Origin: Streptomyces sp. NBC_01306
Lineage (GTDB): Bacteria; Actinomycetota; Actinomycetes; Streptomycetales; Streptomycetaceae
Assembly: GCF_026340465.1 (NCBI RefSeq)
Contig: NZ_JAPEPC010000001.1
Location: 2,855,501-2,919,500, forward strand
Direction: 5' to 3'
Length of the DNA stretch: 64,000 nucleotides
Shown here: positions 25,284 through 32,716 of the stretch, piece by piece
Layout of the letters: every line of letters starts with the position of its first letter
Position numbering within the stretch: the stretch's first letter is position 1
Program-made: the position numbers and the translations under genes
The notes under the pieces: generated by a model
The model's database searches: none
Seen by the model: the letters and a program-made list of their open reading frames with translations, nothing else
What the model was told of the DNA's origin: nothing

Positions 25284-26714
25284 GTGGGCGCCGTGGCCGG
25301 GAGCAGTGACGGCGGAGCCGACCGCGACCGCGCCCCGCGGCCGGCCGTACCGGCGACCGGGGCCAGCCCCTGGCAGCAGAAGCCGCGGAAGGAGCCGGGA
25401 CCTGATGCCCGGCGCACCGGCGGGCTGCTCGGCCGGGTGCGGGTGCTGGCCGGCACGGCGCCGCCCGGACCCTTCCGCCCCGCGTTCTGGCGCAGTCCGC
25501 TCCGCGGCCCGTGGCTGACGGCGGTCCTCGGCCTGGTCCTGCTGTTCGGCATCACGGTCGTGTTCGTCACCGGACTGCTGTCGTACGCCGCCTACAACCC
25601 GGATCTGGGGGCGCTCAACGACAAGACGCCCGGCAAGGGGCTGCTGGGCTTCTACCTGTTCACCTGGCCCACCCACCCCTACTGGCTCTACCGCCTCACC
25701 CAGGGCGTCCACGTCACCCTCGGGATCGTCCTCATCCCGGTGGTACTCGCCAAACTCTGGTCGGTCGTCCCGAAGCTCTTCACCTGGCCGCCCGCGCTCA
25801 GCCCCGCCCACGCGCTGGAGCGCCTCTCGCTGATTCTGCTGGTCGGCGGAGTCCTCTTCGAACTCGTCACCGGTGTACTCAACATCCAGCTCGACTACAT
25901 CTTTCCCGGGTCCTTCTACACCCTGCACTTCTACGGCGCCTGGGTGTTCATGGCCGCTTTCGCCGCCCATGCGGTGCTACGGCTGGGGCGGATGTGGCGG
26001 GCGGTGCGCTCCCGTACTCTGCGCTCGGTCCTGGCCACCGACGCGGCGCACACCGAACCGGAGCGGCCCGATCCGTACGGTCTGGTCGCCCCCGCGCCCG
26101 CCCGGCCGACCATGAGCAGGCGGGGCGCGCTCGGACTGGTCGGCGCCGGATCGCTGGCCCTGCTCGTGGTGACCGCAGGGCAGAGCATCGGAGGCTCCCT
26201 GCGGCGCACCGCACTGCTCGCCCCGCACAACCGCGACCCCCGGCCGGGCCCGAACGGCTTCCAGATCAACAAGAGCGCCGGCGCCGTCGGCATCAGGGCG
26301 TCCGACATCGGCCCCGGCTGGCGCCTGGAGATCCGCGGGGCCCGGCAACTCACCTTCACCCGAGCGCAGTTGCTCGCCATGGACCAGCACACGGCCCAGC
26401 TGCCGATCGCCTGCGTGGAGGGCTGGTCCACCGACGACCAGAGCTGGTCGGGGCTACGCCTCTCCGACCTCGCCGCACTCGCCGGGGCCCCGCACGCCAC
26501 CAGCGTCCTCGTCGAATCCGTGCAGCGCCAGGGCGCCTTCCGCAAGGTGCTCCTGGCGGGCAACCAGATCAGCAACCCGCTCTCGCTGCTCGCCCTGCAC
26601 GTCAACGGAGCCCCGCTCTCCACCGACCACGGCTACCCCGCCCGCATCATCGTTCCCGCCAACCCCGGCGTGAACAACACCAAATGGGTCCGCCGCCTCA
26701 CCTTCCGGACGTGA
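25284..26714 (+). CDS. Membrane-fused molybdopterin oxidoreductase (sulfite-oxidase fold)
   Basis: 476 residues from GTG 25284 (start approximate). A Pro/Arg-rich leader is followed by a membrane domain of about four helices resembling a dihaem cytochrome b561-like module (TAVLGLVLLFGITVVFVTG; QGVHVTLGIVLIPVVLAKLW; FYTLHFYGAWVFMAAFAAHA, with His residues inside helices). A linker with a twin-Arg-like MSRRGALGL and one helix leads to a sulfite-oxidase-type Mo-cofactor domain whose molybdenum-ligating Cys is C377 (PIACVEGWSTDDQSWSG). The C-terminal dimerisation domain of true sulfite oxidases is absent. It probably passes electrons from an extracytoplasmic substrate into the membrane. The next gene is 2 bp downstream. 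Confidence 0.82.
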   Translation: MGAVAGSSDGGADRDRAPRPAVPATGASPWQQKPRKEPGPDARRTGGLLGRVRVLAGTAPPGPFRPAFWRSPLRGPWLTAVLGLVLLFGITVVFVTGLLSYAAYNPDLGALNDKTPGKGLLGFYLFTWPTHPYWLYRLTQGVHVTLGIVLIPVVLAKLWSVVPKLFTWPPALSPAHALERLSLILLVGGVLFELVTGVLNIQLDYIFPGSFYTLHFYGAWVFMAAFAAHAVLRLGRMWRAVRSRTLRSVLATDAAHTEPERPDPYGLVAPAPARPTMSRRGALGLVGAGSLALLVVTAGQSIGGSLRRTALLAPHNRDPRPGPNGFQINKSAGAVGIRASDIGPGWRLEIRGARQLTFTRAQLLAMDQHTAQLPIACVEGWSTDDQSWSGLRLSDLAALAGAPHATSVLVESVQRQGAFRKVLLAGNQISNPLSLLALHVNGAPLSTDHGYPARIIVPANPGVNNTKWVRRLTFRT

Positions 26715-26716
26715 CC

Positions 26717-27265
26717 ATGAGCCTCTTCTCGCGCCGCTACGGCGCCCACCCCGTCCATCTGCTCGTCATGGCCTGCTGCTTCACCGTCGCCGGGTACGCG
26801 GCGGTGCAGCTCCTCATGGGCCGTACCGTCGCCGTCGCCGTCTGGTTCATCGGTGCCGCGCTCCTGCACGACCTGGTCCTGGTGCCCCTCTACAGCGCCG
26901 CGGACCTCACCGCCCAGGCCGCGCTCCCGCCGCACAAGGGCCGCCCGGGCCATACGGACAGCAAGGGCCGCCAGGGATGTACGGACAGCGAGGGCCACAG
27001 GGGCCGTACGGGCCGTTCGGCGGGGCGCCGTGGGCTCAACCACCTGCGCACCCCGGTGGTCCTGTCGCTGCTCCTGCTGCTGGTCTGGTTCCCGCTGATC
27101 CTGCGCAGGTCCGCCCCGTACCACCAGGACACCGGGCTCTCGGACAGCGTCTACCTCGACCGGTGGCTGCTGATCACCGCGGGGCTGTTCGTGGCCTCCG
27201 CGCTCACCGCCCTGGTCAACACGGCCCGCCGGCGCCACCGTGCCCGGCTGACGGCTGACGGCTGA
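26717..27265 (+). CDS. Small membrane protein partnering the Mo oxidoreductase
   Basis: 182 residues from ATG 26717, 2 bp after the oxidoreductase stop. Three or four hydrophobic helices (LLVMACCFTVAGYAAVQLLM; AVWFIGAALLHDLVLVPLYS; TPVVLSLLLLLVWFPLILRR; WLLITAGLFVASALTALVN) flank a charged cytoplasmic-looking loop made of nine-residue repeats (KGRPGHTDS / KGRQGCTDS / EGHRGRTGR). I recognise no family. Its tight coupling suggests a subunit or assembly partner of the enzyme. The C-terminal codons lie inside a 7-bp tandem repeat. Confidence 0.72.
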   Translation: MSLFSRRYGAHPVHLLVMACCFTVAGYAAVQLLMGRTVAVAVWFIGAALLHDLVLVPLYSAADLTAQAALPPHKGRPGHTDSKGRQGCTDSEGHRGRTGRSAGRRGLNHLRTPVVLSLLLLLVWFPLILRRSAPYHQDTGLSDSVYLDRWLLITAGLFVASALTALVNTARRRHRARLTADG

Positions 27266-27291
27266 CGGCTGACGGCTGACGGCTAACGGCT
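27246..27291. repeat. Heptanucleotide tandem repeat across two convergent stops
   Basis: Five perfect GGCTGAC units, then GGCTAAC and GGCT. The plus-strand stop TGA (27263-27265) is one of the repeat phases, and the minus-strand stop TAG (27285-27283) comes from the G-to-A variant unit. A unit gained or lost shifts frame. Confidence 0.85.
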
Positions 27292-27918
27292 CCAGTGCGG
27301 ATCGCGGCCGGTGAGAGCGAGCACCTGGTCGAACGCGGAGGCCCCGGCCGCGACCGGCACCGGCTCACCGAAGACGCCCCCGGCGCGGGCCATCGGAGCC
27401 ATGTCCGCGAGCGCGGGCGAGAGCTCACCGACCACGGCCGGCTCGGGCACGAAGTCCTGACCGGTGGCGCGGGCCAGGTCCCAGGCGTGCACGGTCAGGT
27501 CACCGAGCACCATGTGGCCGACCGTCCTGGCCGGCAGATTCATGGCGCCCGCCGTGCCCTCCTCCGCACCGGGCGCGGCCCATGCCGTGACCAGAGCCGC
27601 GGTCTCCTCGCCGAACCTGCGCCGCCAGTCGCCCACCACGTACTCCGGCTCGGAACTGAAGTCCACGTCCTTGCGGGCGGCCAGCGCCTGGAAGTTGACC
27701 AGGACGTGGATGAGGTGGTTGACCAGCGCGCGTACGTCGTATTCGGCGCACGGCGTACGGTCCGCGAGCTGGGCGTCCCCGATGCCCCGGACCACGGGGA
27801 GCGCCTGCGCGGCGGCAGCTGCGAGCAGATCGCTGATCGTCGGCGCCTCCGGAGCCTTCGGAACCCCGGAGGCACGGGTTCCGTCCACCTTCGCGTTCAC
27901 ATTCTCGTTCGCGTTCAT
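27283..27918 (-). CDS. TIGR03086-family metal-binding protein (mycothiol-S-transferase-like fold)
   Basis: 211 residues from ATG 27918. The pattern is the DinB/maleylpyruvate isomerase-like four-helix fold: TPCAEYDVRALVNHLIHVLVNF in the first half (His metal ligand) and PARTVGHMVLGDLTVHAWDLARATG with two further His residues, the usual three-His metal site. Many family members are annotated TIGR03086 and some use mycothiol. No substrate is known. It is divergent from an AraC-type regulator 64 bp away, which probably controls it. Confidence 0.85.
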   Translation of the reverse strand: MNANENVNAKVDGTRASGVPKAPEAPTISDLLAAAAAQALPVVRGIGDAQLADRTPCAEYDVRALVNHLIHVLVNFQALAARKDVDFSSEPEYVVGDWRRRFGEETAALVTAWAAPGAEEGTAGAMNLPARTVGHMVLGDLTVHAWDLARATGQDFVPEPAVVGELSPALADMAPMARAGGVFGEPVPVAAGASAFDQVLALTGRDPHWSR

Positions 27919-27982
27919 GGCTCCGACGTTAGGTGTGGCCGAGTGGAGGCGTCTTGAAGAAACGCGACATACGATCACTCGC

Positions 27983-28819
27983 ATGTCAGGCCCACCGCCC
28001 GGACCGGCGCAAGGCCCCCGGCGCGATACCAGGGGCATCGTCGACGCCCCCGAGCTCTTCACCCGTGTCCGGTTCCGCCGCCGCGCACCGGCGCCCGCGC
28101 TCCGGCCGTATCTGGAGCATTACTGGCTGATCGACTGGGATCTGGCCGACCCGTATGTCTCCCATGTCGTGCCGCACCCCTCGGTGAACATCGTCTTCCA
28201 GCACTTCGGCGACTCGCTCGCGTTCGGCGAGGTCGCGGGTGTCGGGCTCGGTCTGTTCACCCAGGAGCTGGCCGGGGTGGGTGCGGTGTGCGGCATCCAG
28301 TTCCGGCCCGGCGGGTTCCGTCCCTTCGTACCGGGCCGTGCGGTGGCGGAGTGGACCGGACGCCGCGTCCCGCTGACCGAGGTACTCCCTGATTCCGGCG
28401 GCCGGCCTGCGGACATCCTCACACCGCCCGCCGAGGACGCCCGGGTGGCCGCGCTGGACCGCTTCCTGCTGTCGCTGGCTCCCGTGCCGGACCCGCAGGC
28501 GACCCGGGCGATGGCCCTGGTGGACCGGGTGCGTACGGACCGTACGATGCGCCGGGTCGAGCAACTGGCCGCCGGGGAAGGCGTATCGGCGCGGTCCCTG
28601 CAACGGCTCTTCGCCTCGTACGTCGGCGTGAGCCCCAAGTGGGTGATCCTGCGCTACCGCATCCACGAGGCCCTGGAGCGCGCGGAGACGGACGCGGCGG
28701 TCGACTGGGCGGCGCTCGCCGGCGAACTGGGCTACAGCGACCAGGCGCACCTCACACGCGACTTCACCGCGACGATCGGCGTCCCCCCGGCTGCGTACGG
28801 CGCCTCGCCCCGGCCGTAG
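27983..28819 (+). CDS. AraC-family regulator
   Basis: 278 residues from ATG 27983. The N-terminal half is the DUF6597-like sensor region (PALRPYLEHYWLIDWDL, VVPHPSVNIVFQHFG, GIQFRPGGFRPFV). The C-terminal half has two AraC helix-turn-helix units: RRVEQLAAGEGVSARSLQRLFASYVGVSPKW and DWAALAGELGYSDQAHLTRDFTATIGVPPAAY. It faces the TIGR03086 gene with only 64 bp between starts, a typical regulator-target layout. Confidence 0.92.
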   Translation: MSGPPPGPAQGPRRDTRGIVDAPELFTRVRFRRRAPAPALRPYLEHYWLIDWDLADPYVSHVVPHPSVNIVFQHFGDSLAFGEVAGVGLGLFTQELAGVGAVCGIQFRPGGFRPFVPGRAVAEWTGRRVPLTEVLPDSGGRPADILTPPAEDARVAALDRFLLSLAPVPDPQATRAMALVDRVRTDRTMRRVEQLAAGEGVSARSLQRLFASYVGVSPKWVILRYRIHEALERAETDAAVDWAALAGELGYSDQAHLTRDFTATIGVPPAAYGASPRP

Positions 28820-28905
28820 CCGACGACCGGCCACCGCTGCGGGGAGGCGACCGCCGCTCATGGGACTCAGGCCGGTTGTCAGTGCCGCGACCTACAGTCG
28901 GAGAC

Positions 28906-29418
28906 ATGCGAGACGGAGTGCGGATCGAGCCGTGGTCGGAGGACGACCTGACGCTGCTGCGGCGGATGAACGCGCCGGAGCTGCTGGACCACCTGGGCGG
29001 TCCGGAGACGGAGGACCAAGTGCTCGTGCGGCACGAGCGGTACGTCGGCATGAGCGCGGGGACGGACGGCACGGGCACGATGTTCCGGGTGGTGGCCACG
29101 GGTACGGGCGAAGCCGTGGGCACCGTCGGGTACTGGGAGAGCAGCCGGGAGGGGGAGCTGATCTACGAGTCCGGGTGGGGCGTACTGAAAGGACACCAGG
29201 GGCGGGGCATAGCCACCGCGGCAGTCCGGGCGGTGCTGGAGCGGGCCGGGCAGGAGCGGAAGCACCGCTTCCTCCATGCGTTCCCGTCCGTCGACAACCC
29301 TCCGTCGAACGCGGTGTGCAGGAAGTCGGGCTTCTCGCTGCTGGGCGATTGCGACTTCGAGTACCCACCGGGGCGGTCAATGCGCTGCAACGACTGGCGC
29401 GTGGAGCTCACGTTCTGA
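28906..29418 (+). CDS. GNAT-family N-acetyltransferase
   Basis: 170 residues from ATG 28906. RimJ/RimL-like GNAT: IYESGWGVLKGHQGRGIATAAVRAVLERA contains the acetyl-CoA loop (Q-G-R-G-I-A), and the late FPSVDNPPSNAVCRKSGFSLLGDCDFEY block is typical of this subgroup. The substrate is unknown. It follows the AraC gene on the same strand by 86 bp and ends before a hairpin. Confidence 0.88.
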   Translation: MRDGVRIEPWSEDDLTLLRRMNAPELLDHLGGPETEDQVLVRHERYVGMSAGTDGTGTMFRVVATGTGEAVGTVGYWESSREGELIYESGWGVLKGHQGRGIATAAVRAVLERAGQERKHRFLHAFPSVDNPPSNAVCRKSGFSLLGDCDFEYPPGRSMRCNDWRVELTF

Positions 29419-29463
29419 GGTGACCGGTGACGCGGTGACCGGGGTGGCGGCCGGGGCGGAGCC

Positions 29464-29485
29464 CCCGGGAGCAGGCGCTCCCGGG
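29464..29485. terminator. Hairpin after the GNAT gene
   Basis: CCCGGGAGC-aggc-GCTCCCGGG, perfect 9-bp stem, between two convergent genes (stops at 29418 and 29569). Confidence 0.7.
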
Positions 29486-29568
29486 AACCGGCCATCGGCG
29501 GCCCCGGACCTCAAGGGCGGTACCACCTCACGGGCAGCACCAGGGGGATCGTCCGGGGTAGTGCCCGA

Positions 29569-29829
29569 TCAGCTGCTGAGGAGTTCGTTGCCCGCCTTCA
29601 GGGCGTCGCCCCCGGCCTTCGCCGCTCCCTTCACGGCGTGCACCTTCTTGCCGACGTTGTTCCCGACGACACTCTTGGCGATGGGCTTGGCCTGCTCGCC
29701 GACAGCGGCCGTGGTCTGGGCAGTATCGCTGAGCGTGCCCCCGAGGCTGCTGGCCTGGGCGGCGGGAGCGAAGGCGGCGAGGAGGGCGGATCCGGCGGCG
29801 GCGGTGGTGAGAATTCGACGTACGTTCAT
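29569..29829 (-). CDS. Small secreted protein
   Basis: 86 residues from ATG 29829. The signal peptide (MNVRRILTTAAAGSALLAAF..AQAS) has a clear Ala-x-Ala cleavage site. The mature part is about 60 residues of polar sequence (ASSLGGTLSDTAQTTAAVGEQ..., HAVKGAAKAGGDALKAGNELLSS) with heptad-like Ala/Lys spacing and no cysteine. It resembles short secreted helical proteins that are common in Streptomyces; the function is unknown. Confidence 0.72.
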   Translation of the reverse strand: MNVRRILTTAAAGSALLAAFAPAAQASSLGGTLSDTAQTTAAVGEQAKPIAKSVVGNNVGKKVHAVKGAAKAGGDALKAGNELLSS

Positions 29830-29923
29830 GGTCGGGGTAACGCACGGAGGCGCCCGAAGGCACGCCCCCGTCAGCGGATCGACCCCGGCTGGCCGCCGAT
29901 CCCACTCGCACGGGGAGTTCACA

Positions 29924-29970
29924 GGGGCTGCCGAATGGTGGGCGCCGGGCGGCAGCCATTCGGCAGCCCC
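29924..29970. repeat. Perfect 15-bp inverted repeat
   Basis: GGGGCTGCCGAATGG, 17-nt loop, CCATTCGGCAGCCCC. It lies in the divergent region between the secreted-protein gene and the NAD(P)-binding gene, so it is in 5' leaders rather than past a stop. It could be an attenuator or protein site. Confidence 0.75.
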
Positions 29971-29996
29971 GGCATATTTCCGGCACATTTAACTGC

Positions 29997-30017
29997 GTGA
30001 CACAGATTCTGTGGCAC
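29997..30017. promoter_or_regulatory. 21-bp near-perfect operator palindrome
   Basis: GTGaCACAGA-T-TCTGTGgCAC, with arms matching at 9 of 10 positions. It lies about 100 bp upstream of the NmrA-like gene, next to a TAGCAT that could be a -10 box. Symmetry and length suit a TetR- or MarR-type dimer. Confidence 0.65.
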
Positions 30018-30115
30018 GCTTAGCATTACGGACCACACGTACCGGACACGCACACCCGGCATACGCGCCGGACACCCGGGCGGCCCGCCCCCGGACCCAC
30101 CGAAAGGACCCTCAC

Positions 30116-31003
30116 ATGACCGTCCTCGTCACCGGAAGCCGTGGCAAAGTCGGCTCCGCCCTCATCCCGCTGCTGCACGGCAAGGGAGTGGACGTGCGGG
30201 CCGCGTCGGCCGCCCCCGGGCGCCTCTCCCTCCCCGACGGCGTGGCAGCCGTGCGGTGCGACCTCCACGACCCCGCCACCTTCCCGGCCGCGCTCGACGG
30301 GGCCGACGCGGTCTTCCTGTACGCGGAGCCCTCGCAGATCGGCGCGTTCGTCCAGCAGGCCGAGACCGCGGGCGTCCAGCACATCGTGCTGCTCTCCTCC
30401 AGCTCCGTGCTGGGCCCGGAGGCATCCGAAAGCGCGATCGCCGCCACCCATCTCGCCGTCGAACAGGCGCTGGCCGCCTCGCCCATCGAGACGACCTTCC
30501 TGCGGCCCGGCGCGTTCGCGGGCAACGCCCTCCAGTGGAAGTGGGCCCTGCGGTCCGCGGGCACCATCGACCTTCCCTGCCCCGGCAGTTACTCCGACCC
30601 GATCCACGAACGGGACATCGCCGAGTCCGCGTACGCCGCACTCACCGAACCCGCGCTGCGCGGCCAGGCGTACCACCTGACGGGTCCGCAGTCGCTCACC
30701 TTCACCGAGCAGCTCGCGGCCCTCGAAGCCGCGACCGGCCGCGCCATCCCGTTCCGGCGCGTCGCCCCCGATGCGTGGAAGGAGTCGGTCAGCCCCTATC
30801 TGCCCGCCGCAGCCGCGGACAGCCTGCTGCACTACTGGGCCACGTCCGACGGCGTCCCCACCACCGTCACCGACCAGGTGGAGATACTCACCGGCCACCC
30901 GGCACGCACCTTCGCCACCTGGGCCGCCGAGAACGCGGCAGCGTTCACCGCAGCACCCAGCACAGCCGCCGGACCCACAGCCACCGGACCCGCAACCGCC
31001 TGA
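30116..31003 (+). CDS. NmrA-like NAD(P)-binding protein
   Basis: 295 residues from ATG 30116, with GAAAGGA upstream. The N-terminal dinucleotide site is T-G-S-R-G-K-V-G (MTVLVTGSRGKVGSALIPLL), a form of the GxxGxxG motif of atypical short-chain dehydrogenases. It lacks the YxxxK catalytic pair. Further blocks: QIGAFVQQAETAGVQHIVLLSSSSV and TTFLRPGAFAGNALQW. Family members are quinone-oxidoreductase-like or redox sensors. The C-terminus ends in an Ala/Pro/Thr repeat (AAGPTATGPATA). A strong palindrome lies upstream. Confidence 0.85.
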   Translation: MTVLVTGSRGKVGSALIPLLHGKGVDVRAASAAPGRLSLPDGVAAVRCDLHDPATFPAALDGADAVFLYAEPSQIGAFVQQAETAGVQHIVLLSSSSVLGPEASESAIAATHLAVEQALAASPIETTFLRPGAFAGNALQWKWALRSAGTIDLPCPGSYSDPIHERDIAESAYAALTEPALRGQAYHLTGPQSLTFTEQLAALEAATGRAIPFRRVAPDAWKESVSPYLPAAAADSLLHYWATSDGVPTTVTDQVEILTGHPARTFATWAAENAAAFTAAPSTAAGPTATGPATA

Positions 31004-31074
31004 CCCCGCCGGCTCTCCCCCGACACAGCGGAAATCTCTGGCCCGGCCCCCCGGCCCGATGACATCCTGACAGC

Positions 31075-31821
31075 GTGAACGGACCGGAGATCCACCTCGA
31101 AGTCGCCCCTGAACTGCGCCTCTTCCTCCCGTCGGAACGCCGCCAGGGACGTACGGACCTGGTCACCGACGGCTCGTCCACGCTCGGCCACGTCGTCGAG
31201 TCGGCCGGCATCCCGCTCACCGAGGCCGGCCGGCTGGCCGTGGACGGCCGGACCGTACCGTCCTCGCACATCCCACGCGCGGGGGAGACCGTCGAGGTGT
31301 ACGCGGTGGAGCGCCCCCAGCAGGTGCCGGGCGCCCCGCTCCGCTTCCTGCTCGACGTCCATCTCGGCACGCTGGCACGGCGGTTGCGGCTGCTCGGCGT
31401 GGACACCGCGTACTTCAGTGAGGACATCGGCGACCCCGCCCTCGCCACATACTCGGCGCAGCACCGGCGCGTCCTGCTGTCCCGGGACCGTGGCCTGCTG
31501 CGCCGGCGCGAGCTCTGGGCCGGGGCGTACGTCTACAGCGACCAGCCCGACGAGCAACTCCGCGACGTACTGGGCAGGTTCGCCCCCGACCTCGCACCCT
31601 GGACCCGGTGCAGCGCCTGCAACGGCGAGCTGGTCCCCGCCTCCAAGGAGAGCGTGCGCGGACGGATCGAGGGCGGCACCGAGCGCTCCCACGACGTCTT
31701 CGCCCAGTGCGTCGCGTGCGGGCGGGTGTACTGGCGCGGGGCGCACCACCACCGCCTGGAGGCGATCGTGGCCGATGCGCTGCGCGAGTTCAGCCCAGCT
31801 CCCCGCTCCGCAGACGGCTGA
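31075..31821 (+). CDS. Mut7-C RNase-domain protein with ubiquitin-like N-terminus
   Basis: 248 residues from GTG 31075. N-terminal about 80 residues follow the Mut7-C ubiquitin-like domain (IHLEVAPELRLFLPSERRQG..., AGETVEVYAVERP). The Mut7-C domain then starts at FLLDVHLGTLARRLRLLGVDTAYFSEDIGD, a PIN-fold nuclease with acidic residues (D in LLDVHLG, RDRGLLRRREL). A zinc ribbon follows (CSACNGELVP ... CVACGRVYWRG, first pair at about 179 and 182). A role in RNA cleavage is inferred from family. The 3' end overlaps the convergent MarR gene by 32 bp. Confidence 0.85.
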   Translation: MNGPEIHLEVAPELRLFLPSERRQGRTDLVTDGSSTLGHVVESAGIPLTEAGRLAVDGRTVPSSHIPRAGETVEVYAVERPQQVPGAPLRFLLDVHLGTLARRLRLLGVDTAYFSEDIGDPALATYSAQHRRVLLSRDRGLLRRRELWAGAYVYSDQPDEQLRDVLGRFAPDLAPWTRCSACNGELVPASKESVRGRIEGGTERSHDVFAQCVACGRVYWRGAHHHRLEAIVADALREFSPAPRSADG

Positions 31822-32272
31822 TCTGTTGCGCGCTCATCGCCACGGTCCGCCGCATGTGGTCGGTGAGCAGGGCGATCTCCCGGTCGTCATAGGCGTCGAA
31901 CATCGCGAACCAGGCGCCGTTCAGCTGCGCCCAGACCGCCCCGAACTCCGCCATACGCGCGGGCACCGTCACCACGAGCACCTTCCGCCGGTCGTCGGCA
32001 TCGCGCTGCCGCCGCACATAGCCCGCGCGCTCAAGGCGGTCGACGAGCCGGGTCGCCGACCCGGTGGTGAGCCCGGTCAGCTCCGCGATCCGCCCCGTCG
32101 TGACCGGCCCCGGTTCGAGACTCAGCAGATTGAGGCACTGCACATCGGTGGGGTGCAGCCGCAGATGGTCGGCGAGAGCCTGGTTGAACAGCGCGTACGC
32201 AGCCATGTACCGGCGCGAGGTGGCCCCCAGCTCGGCCATGAGCGCGCTGCGCGGCCCGGTCTTCTGCGTCAT
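31790..32272 (-). CDS. MarR-family regulator
   Basis: 160 residues from ATG 32272 (MTQKTGPRSALMAELG). Winged-helix core: HPTDVQCLNLLSLEPGPVTTGRIAELTGLTTGSATRLVDRLERAGYV and wing RDADDRRKVLVVTV. It is divergent from the UPF0060 gene with about 30 bp between starts, so one short control region serves both and autoregulation is likely. Its stop lies inside the 3' end of the Mut7-C gene. Confidence 0.92.
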   Translation of the reverse strand: MTQKTGPRSALMAELGATSRRYMAAYALFNQALADHLRLHPTDVQCLNLLSLEPGPVTTGRIAELTGLTTGSATRLVDRLERAGYVRRQRDADDRRKVLVVTVPARMAEFGAVWAQLNGAWFAMFDAYDDREIALLTDHMRRTVAMSAQQISRLRSGELG

Positions 32273-32303
32273 GCAGAAATCGTAGACCTGCCACGCTGTG
32301 CCC

Positions 32304-32639
32304 ATGCTGATCCTCCGCTCGGTTGCCCTCTTCGTCCTCGCCGCACTCTTCGAGATCGGCGGCGCCTGGCTGATCTGGCAGGGCGTACGGGAGAGCAGGG
32401 GCTGGATCTGGATCGGCGGCGGCGTCATCGCGCTCGGCATCTACGGCTTCGTCGCGACCCTCCAGCCCGACGGCCAGTTCGGCAGGATCCTCGCCGCGTA
32501 CGGGGGGATCTTCGTCGCCGGGTCGATCCTCTGGGGCATGGTCGCCGACGGCTACCGCCCGGACCGCTGGGACGTGACGGGCGCACTGGTCTGCCTGGCC
32601 GGGATGGCCGTGATCATGTACGCACCACGCGGCCGCTGA
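32304..32639 (+). CDS. UPF0060/YnfA-family small membrane protein
   Basis: 111 residues from ATG 32304; a GTG two codons earlier is possible. Four membrane helices ([79 protein letters not shown]). AAYGGxFV, the E in LFEIGG and the W-D-x-T/W-GAL motif match the YnfA family, related to small multidrug-resistance efflux pumps. It is divergent from a MarR gene, consistent with drug-inducible efflux; that is inference. Confidence 0.9.
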   Translation: MLILRSVALFVLAALFEIGGAWLIWQGVRESRGWIWIGGGVIALGIYGFVATLQPDGQFGRILAAYGGIFVAGSILWGMVADGYRPDRWDVTGALVCLAGMAVIMYAPRGR

Positions 32640-32716
32640 GACCGGGCATATCCTGGCAGCCCGTCCCGCACCGACCGCCCTGGCCGCACCCGGCCGCCGT
32701 CCCGAGGAGCCTCCCC

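Noticed and set aside
23460..25970. 836-codon minus-strand frame opposite the SulP and Mo-oxidoreductase genes
   Set aside because: Translation is Asp/Arg/Gly/His-rich low complexity with no motif, antisense to two well-supported genes.
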